The translations under genes were made by a program, and so were the position numbers. The notes beneath the pieces were generated by a model. The model was given only the letters and a program-made list of their open reading frames with translations. It did not search any database and was not told the origin of the DNA. Below are positions 59,255 to 64,000 of a DNA stretch of 64,000 nucleotides, piece after piece. This DNA comes from Algoriphagus antarcticus (GTDB lineage: Bacteria > Bacteroidota > Bacteroidia > Cytophagales > Cyclobacteriaceae): the NCBI RefSeq assembly GCF_002150685.1, contig NZ_MSSW01000019.1:90142-154141 (forward strand). The letters are read 5' to 3'. Each line of letters opens with the position of its first letter. The first letter of the stretch is position 1.

Positions 59255-60334
59255 ATGCTGGACAAATTACAATCAATCAAAGAACGTTTTGAAGAAGTAG
59301 GGCAATTGATCATTCTGCCAGAGTCTATGGCGGATATGAGCAAGTATGCCAAGCTGAACAAAGAATACAAGGACTTAGAAAAAATTGTAAATGTCTATGA
59401 CGAATATAGTTTAGTATTGCAAAATATTACCAGCTCCAAAGAGATTCTCGACAAGGAAAAAGATCCTGATTTCAAAGAAATGGCCAAATCAGAATTGGAT
59501 GAGCTTCGACCTCGAAAAGAGGAACTTGAAAATGAACTGAAGCAACTTCTGATACCTAAGGATCCCAATGATGCCAAAGATTGTATTCTGGAAATCAGAG
59601 GTGGTGCTGGTGGTGATGAAGCATCGATTTTTGCCGGAGACCTTTTCCGTATGTACCAGAGATTCTGCGAAAGACAGAATCTAAAGCTAACAGTTTTGGA
59701 TTTGACCTTTGGCTCTGCGGGAGGATATAAAGAAATCATTTCCACTATTTCAGGTGGAGATGATGTATATGGCCGGATGAAATACGAGTCTGGTGTGCAC
59801 CGCGTGCAGAGAGTACCTGCTACGGAATCTCAGGGGAGAGTTCATACCTCAGCTGCATCTGTGGCTGTACTGCCAGAGATGGACGAAGTGGAAGTGAACA
59901 TCGATATGAATGATGTGCGTAAAGACACTTATTGCTCTTCAGGCCCAGGTGGACAATCTGTGAACACAACTTACTCTGCGGTAAGATTGACACATGAGCC
60001 TTCTGGATTGATAGTAACCTGTCAGGATGAAAAGTCGCAGATAAAGAACTTTGAGAAAGCGCTGAAAGTATTGCGATCCCGATTGTATGAAATCGAACTG
60101 GCAAAACACAATGATGCCGTAGGAGCACAACGCAAATCAATGGTGGGATCTGGGGACAGATCAGACAAAATTCGTACTTACAATTACCCACAATCCAGAG
60201 TTACCGACCATAGAATAAATAAAACTGTGTATAATCTCCCCGAGGTAATGGATGGACATATTGAGGATTTTATATCCTCATTAAGGTTTGCCGAAAACCT
60301 TGACAGGATGAATACCAATGGATTAGAAGAATAG
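59255..60334 (+). CDS. prfA: peptide chain release factor 1
   Basis: 359 aa. GGQ motif in CSSGPGGQSVNTTYSAV (about 230-246) that triggers peptidyl-tRNA hydrolysis. The recognition region has RVQRVPATESQGRVHTS with the PxT tripeptide (P-A-T) of RF1, not the SPF of RF2, so UAA and UAG are its stop codons. Domain order is normal: N-terminal helical domain about 1-100, core 110-310, C-terminal tail. No prmC is next to it. Its own promoter lies 18 bp upstream. Confidence 0.96.
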   Translation: MLDKLQSIKERFEEVGQLIILPESMADMSKYAKLNKEYKDLEKIVNVYDEYSLVLQNITSSKEILDKEKDPDFKEMAKSELDELRPRKEELENELKQLLIPKDPNDAKDCILEIRGGAGGDEASIFAGDLFRMYQRFCERQNLKLTVLDLTFGSAGGYKEIISTISGGDDVYGRMKYESGVHRVQRVPATESQGRVHTSAASVAVLPEMDEVEVNIDMNDVRKDTYCSSGPGGQSVNTTYSAVRLTHEPSGLIVTCQDEKSQIKNFEKALKVLRSRLYEIELAKHNDAVGAQRKSMVGSGDRSDKIRTYNYPQSRVTDHRINKTVYNLPEVMDGHIEDFISSLRFAENLDRMNTNGLEE

Positions 60335-60418
60335 GCTTATCATTTGTATAAATTCCGTTAGAATTTTATTGATTCTGCGATTTGCCTATTACCTTGAAGA
60401 ATTAACCATCAGACTTTT

Positions 60419-60943
60419 ATGATTATTACCGGAGAAAGAGAAATACGTCTAGTGACATGGAATGACGCTCATTTTCATCAACTCTATCCTTTGGCCAATA
60501 ATCCCAAGATCGCAATGAATCTTAAGGATAGCTATCCGCAGCCTTATACCATCCACGATGCACGTCATTGGATTGAGCACAATCAGAAATTTAATCCTCC
60601 ACAAAACTTTGCAGTAGAGTTTGAAGGAAGATTGGCAGGCTCGGTAGGCTCTGAGAGAGGAAAAGATGAACTCCGTACCAATATGGAGTTAGGCTTTTGG
60701 ATTGGTGAGCCTTTTTGGGGAAAAGGAATAGCTACTGAAGCAGTAAAACTATACACCAAGTATATTTTTGAGAAATTTGACATTGAGCGCATTTTCGCCC
60801 AAGTCTATGATTTCAATGGTCAATCGATGAATGTCCTAGAAAAAGCAGGTTATTTTCCTGAGGCTATTTTGAAAAAAGCTTTTGTGAAAAATACTACTGT
60901 GGGAGATATTTTCCAGTACGTTAACATACGCGGCGAGCAGTAA
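60419..60943 (+). CDS. GNAT-family N-acetyltransferase (RimJ/RimL-like)
   Basis: 174 aa. Acetyl-CoA site LGFWIGEPFWGKGIATEAVKLYTKYIF (about 92-118), with the GxGxA/G-type G-K-G-I-A loop, and the C-terminal FDIERIFAQVYDFNGQSMNVLEKAGYFPEA (N-x-x-S/E-x-x-V-L-E-K-x-G-F pattern). N-terminal INITGER-like strand. It may acetylate protein N-termini or small amines; substrate unknown. Monocistronic. The 174-bp gap behind it (60944-61117) contains no gene that I can support. Confidence 0.88.
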   Translation: MIITGEREIRLVTWNDAHFHQLYPLANNPKIAMNLKDSYPQPYTIHDARHWIEHNQKFNPPQNFAVEFEGRLAGSVGSERGKDELRTNMELGFWIGEPFWGKGIATEAVKLYTKYIFEKFDIERIFAQVYDFNGQSMNVLEKAGYFPEAILKKAFVKNTTVGDIFQYVNIRGEQ

Positions 60944-61117
60944 CGGAGTCTCTCACCAAGAATTTCAAGGGGATTTTTCTATGGGGAAATCATAGTAGAT
61001 TTAATTCCTTGTATTCATTAAGATCAAAACAACCACCAAGGTCAACTTTGGTCTTGCAGACTTGGCAAGGGTCTTAGTCATCCTAATCCCTTCACATTGG
61101 CTCCTTTCTAGCTTTAC

Positions 61118-63934
61118 TTAGTAAACAACCACTTTTCTTACCAAGACACTCGATTCAGTATAAAGCTGGATCAAATTCATCCCTCTCGGTAAGTGCTCCA
61201 ACGTAATTTCATTAGTGCCATTAGACAGGTCAATAGACTGGATGACTTGGCCAAAAGCGTTAATGACTTGTATGCTTTTATAATTTCCGTCACCTAAATG
61301 GAGCTCAACTGTACCCGTGGATGGGTTGGGAAAAACGCGAACGTTTAAGTCTTCATTCTCTGGCAAGACAGTGATTACGTTCACATTTACATTCTGGATT
61401 CTGGCTTCACCGTAGTTACATCCGTTTTCAGGCGTAACGCTCAGCTGAAAATCACCTTCCTTTTCCCAACGCACGATTATCTTTTCTGTTCCTTGTCCTT
61501 GTAATATTCTGCCACCTTCATTTGAGATTTTCCACATAAAATTCACAGCATCTTGGGCAGGAATTTCATATTCTGTTTCCCACAATCCTGTTTGATTTTC
61601 TCCTTGAATCTCTCCCGGTTGATCTGGATTCCTATTCACCGATATTGGCATTAGCACAGGAACGGCCTTTCCACACGAGTTTTCTTGAATTACACGCAGC
61701 TCCTGGCTGCCAGAGGCATTCCATTTTACTTTAATTTCTGAAGTACCTTGGCCATCCACCACCGCACCACCACTAGCCTCCCAAGTATAGCTCACTCCAT
61801 TTAACTTTGGTAAAGAGTAAATAATGGTATCATTTAAGCAAACAGATCCATTTCCTGTAATTTGTATAGTAGCAGTTGGACTAGTTGATATAATCACCTC
61901 CATAGAAGAGGTGTTGCCATTACCACAGAAATTCTCCATGCTGACAAAGACACCATTTCTTCCGGGAGTTTTCCACAATACCTCAATCTCACTACTGCCT
62001 TGTCCCGAAATAATTTCTCCGCCATCCGCACGCCAAACCAATTGAGCCCCAGGTATTGCAGAATTTGCTATTGAATAATTGCCTGTTGTGAGACAAAGTT
62101 GATTTTCTCCGGTAATCTCACTAAGATCAATAGGCGGAATACATACATATTTCAAAATTGTACCATCATCCCCAACAGCAAAAGCTACCGTGGGTGTACC
62201 GACACTTATTCCAGTAATATTTCGAATAGTTCCACTTGGTATTTTCACCCAGGATTCGCCGCCATCTTTCGTTTGAAGTATCAGTCCATTATCGCCAGAA
62301 ACAAAACCCAAATAGTTGTCCCAAAAGTCAACAGAATTTAAATCCTCAGTATACGGAACATTTATCTTCTTCCAAGTTTTGGCCTTGTCCACCGACTTCA
62401 GAATGACTCCCGCATCTCCTACAATCACAGCACTACTAGAATCCAATTTCGATAAAGCATTCAGGTCCTCAGAAGTCAATTTTGGGAGATTTTCCCAGAC
62501 ATTCCCGCCATTTGTCCAGCTGATCTGACCATTATCCCCCATGGCAAAACCCACTTGGTAGTCAAAATATGTGATATCTCTCAGGTTTTCGCTGGTGTTA
62601 GTTTGAATGCCGGCAGCATCCCATGTTACTCCTGAGTTGAAAGACCTGGCTATGTAACCGTTAGTTCCTGTGATGTAGAGAACTGAAGGCGCAAAAAGGT
62701 AAAATCCAGTAATTGTCTCTGGAGTCTGGGCTGCGACGGATACCCAAGAGGAGCCACCATTGCCAGTTCTGTAAATTTTCCCGGATGCAGCACCCACATA
62801 CCCAAAGGAAGTATTCCAGTAATCCATTCCCACAATATCAATTTCTTCTGGAATTGGTCTATACACCAAGCTAGTGGCTCCATTGCTAGTGATGTAGTCA
62901 GCTCCTTTTTGGCCCGTAATATGCCCAGCTCGATCTGTTTTGAAGTCTGTGCCAGAAAAATTATTGCGGATACCTGCCAGTCGCTGGGTATAGCTACTTC
63001 CTGCATTAGTGGAGGAAATAAGATAACCATCCTGACCAACCGCAAAAACAAGATTACTGGCTGGCTTGAACGCTAGAGCTTTTATATATCGAGTATTTTT
63101 GGTGCCTAAGTTCGCCTTGCCAAATGTCGCTCCGGAGTTAATAGATCGAAGAGCAGTTGCCAAATCTCCCACAACTGTAACAATCCGAATATCCAATGGG
63201 CTGATTGCTACCTTCTTTAAATCCGTAGTCACTGGGGAAGTTTGAGGTATCCAAGTTTCACCTCCATCAAGCGTTTTAGTAATAATACCGCCATCTCCTA
63301 CCGCATAACCTATTAGCGAAGAAGAAAAAGCAATTCCATTCAGATTTGCCACCTGACCAGAATTCAGAGATCTCCATTGATTTCCTCCATCATAAGTCCT
63401 TAAAACCAATCCTTGGTTTCCGGCTATATATGCGGTGTCTGAATTGATAAAGTTTATCTCATTCAAACTTCTTTCCGTTCCAGAATTCACCTTTGCCCAA
63501 GTCTCTCCATTATTGGTTGAACGCAGAATTTCACCTCCACCTGATATTGCCAGAATCTTATTTTGAGAGGAAAAAGCTACGCTTTTCAAAGAATGACTTG
63601 TACCTGCAGGTATTTTAGTCCAGGTATTGCCAGAATCTTGGGTTTTAAGGATTAGCCCATTTTCCCCTACAGCCACACCGGTATTTATATCCCAAAACGA
63701 AACATCCAATAATTTACCTTCAAAAATCACCGGCAGCTCTTCCCAGGTATTTCCCCCATCTGTGGTACGAATAATGATGTTTTCACCCGCGGCGAATCCC
63801 ACATTTTCATCTACCCAGGTAATAGATTCAAGATCTAAGCCCCAGCTTTGCATTCTGATCCAGGTTTGGGAAAAAAGCTGTGTGCTTAACACCATCCCGA
63901 TTAAAAATAGACCAAAGGTTTTTTGCATGTGCAT
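61118..63934 (-). CDS. large T9SS-exported protein with Ycf48/BNR-like repeats and PKD-like domains
   Basis: 938 aa; ATG at 63934 or 63928. Signal peptide MQKTFGLFLIGMVLSTQLFSQ-type. Residues about 25-600 are a row of beta-propeller repeats of the Ycf48 type (TTDGGNTWEELP, TQDSGNTWTKIPAG, STNNGETWAKVNSG and others, about 14 repeats). Then three Ig/PKD-like domains (about 600-860) each with a GQG(S/T)(S/E) turn and a Cys pair. The last ~70 residues are the type IX sorting domain (VRVFPNPSTGTVELHL ... VRKVVVY), which directs export across the outer membrane and anchoring by the T9SS. Possibly an adhesin or sensor; ligand unknown. Confidence 0.9.
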   Translation of the reverse strand: MHMQKTFGLFLIGMVLSTQLFSQTWIRMQSWGLDLESITWVDENVGFAAGENIIIRTTDGGNTWEELPVIFEGKLLDVSFWDINTGVAVGENGLILKTQDSGNTWTKIPAGTSHSLKSVAFSSQNKILAISGGGEILRSTNNGETWAKVNSGTERSLNEINFINSDTAYIAGNQGLVLRTYDGGNQWRSLNSGQVANLNGIAFSSSLIGYAVGDGGIITKTLDGGETWIPQTSPVTTDLKKVAISPLDIRIVTVVGDLATALRSINSGATFGKANLGTKNTRYIKALAFKPASNLVFAVGQDGYLISSTNAGSSYTQRLAGIRNNFSGTDFKTDRAGHITGQKGADYITSNGATSLVYRPIPEEIDIVGMDYWNTSFGYVGAASGKIYRTGNGGSSWVSVAAQTPETITGFYLFAPSVLYITGTNGYIARSFNSGVTWDAAGIQTNTSENLRDITYFDYQVGFAMGDNGQISWTNGGNVWENLPKLTSEDLNALSKLDSSSAVIVGDAGVILKSVDKAKTWKKINVPYTEDLNSVDFWDNYLGFVSGDNGLILQTKDGGESWVKIPSGTIRNITGISVGTPTVAFAVGDDGTILKYVCIPPIDLSEITGENQLCLTTGNYSIANSAIPGAQLVWRADGGEIISGQGSSEIEVLWKTPGRNGVFVSMENFCGNGNTSSMEVIISTSPTATIQITGNGSVCLNDTIIYSLPKLNGVSYTWEASGGAVVDGQGTSEIKVKWNASGSQELRVIQENSCGKAVPVLMPISVNRNPDQPGEIQGENQTGLWETEYEIPAQDAVNFMWKISNEGGRILQGQGTEKIIVRWEKEGDFQLSVTPENGCNYGEARIQNVNVNVITVLPENEDLNVRVFPNPSTGTVELHLGDGNYKSIQVINAFGQVIQSIDLSNGTNEITLEHLPRGMNLIQLYTESSVLVRKVVVY

Positions 63935-63945
63935 AGTTGAATAAA

Positions 63946-63953
63946 CAAAAATA
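63946..63953 (-). promoter_or_regulatory. possible -7 element (TATTTTTG) of the T9SS-exported protein gene
   Basis: Fits TAnnTTTG on the minus strand, 11 bp before the first ATG. AT-rich surroundings make this weaker than the TATCTTTG cases. Confidence 0.35.
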
Positions 63954-64000
63954 AGTTATTTCAAGTCTTATCAAGTGATATAATCTACTTACTGGTAATA

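Noticed and set aside
1..64000. tRNA, rRNA, insertion sequences, integrase or phage genes
   Set aside because: I looked for these in the gaps and among the proteins and found none. The holin-like gene sits in a chromosomal operon with no other phage genes.

Overview
The window is a chromosomal segment of a member of the Bacteroidota, most likely order Cytophagales, family Cyclobacteriaceae (Algoriphagus-like; the family is an inference). Supporting features are a type IX secretion sorting domain, DUF4270 and BBP2-type outer-membrane proteins, many lipoproteins, a bacterial geranylgeranylglyceryl-phosphate synthase, moderate GC, and repeated promoter elements of the Bacteroidetes form TAnnTTTG, often followed directly by CGCA. 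I see no tRNA, rRNA, CRISPR array, insertion sequence or phage module. Most of the window is ordinary chromosome.

Layout. 1-9.7 kb: SIMPL protein (cut by the edge), a tiny ORF, M14 peptidase divergent from a dipeptide epimerase, an RprXY-like two-component system, lysA and an Fe-S (6-4) photolyase. 9.7-17.5 kb: a RES/Xre toxin-antitoxin pair, then a TetR-controlled TolC/HlyD/ABC-2 export operon resembling E. coli CecR-YbhGFSR, with a matching palindrome in front of both tetR and tolC. 17.6-21.6 kb: small membrane protein, porin, DUF5655 protein, MscS channel, a lipoprotein and a haem c lipoprotein. 21.6-22.3 kb is decayed DNA holding a broken partial copy of the TolB-like gene that lies intact at 24.1-25.2 kb. 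22.3-28.6 kb: transglutaminase lipoprotein, repeat lipoprotein, TolB-like lipoprotein divergent from an M28-PDZ peptidase, membrane protein and GH43. 28.6-29.8 kb: a Fic protein preceded by four copies of one operator half-site, the last covering its start codon.

30-42 kb: a structured leader RNA before ileS, then lspA, a SNF2 helicase, PIN-PhoH, a small membrane ORF and LytTR/LytS signalling genes. 42.3-49.4 kb: uvrA, lytic transglycosylase, LOG protein, then YkgJ, holin-like, small membrane protein and GGGP synthase in one tight run. 49.4-54.7 kb: AraC regulator, acyl-CoA dehydrogenase, zinc peptidase and the panC-panD-YbhN operon. 54.7-64 kb: a truncated GT5-like protein overlapping a DUF4270 lipoprotein, glmS, a Kazal-type lipoprotein, prfA, a GNAT acetyltransferase and a large T9SS-exported repeat protein.

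Connections. Several genes serve the envelope: the epimerase and M14 peptidase (peptide turnover), lysA, glmS, the lytic transglycosylase, lspA (which would process the many lipoproteins here), GGGPS and the exporters. The least explained signals are the Fic operator array, the ileS leader RNA, the GT5-like protein that lacks its substrate motif, and the decayed TolB-like copy.
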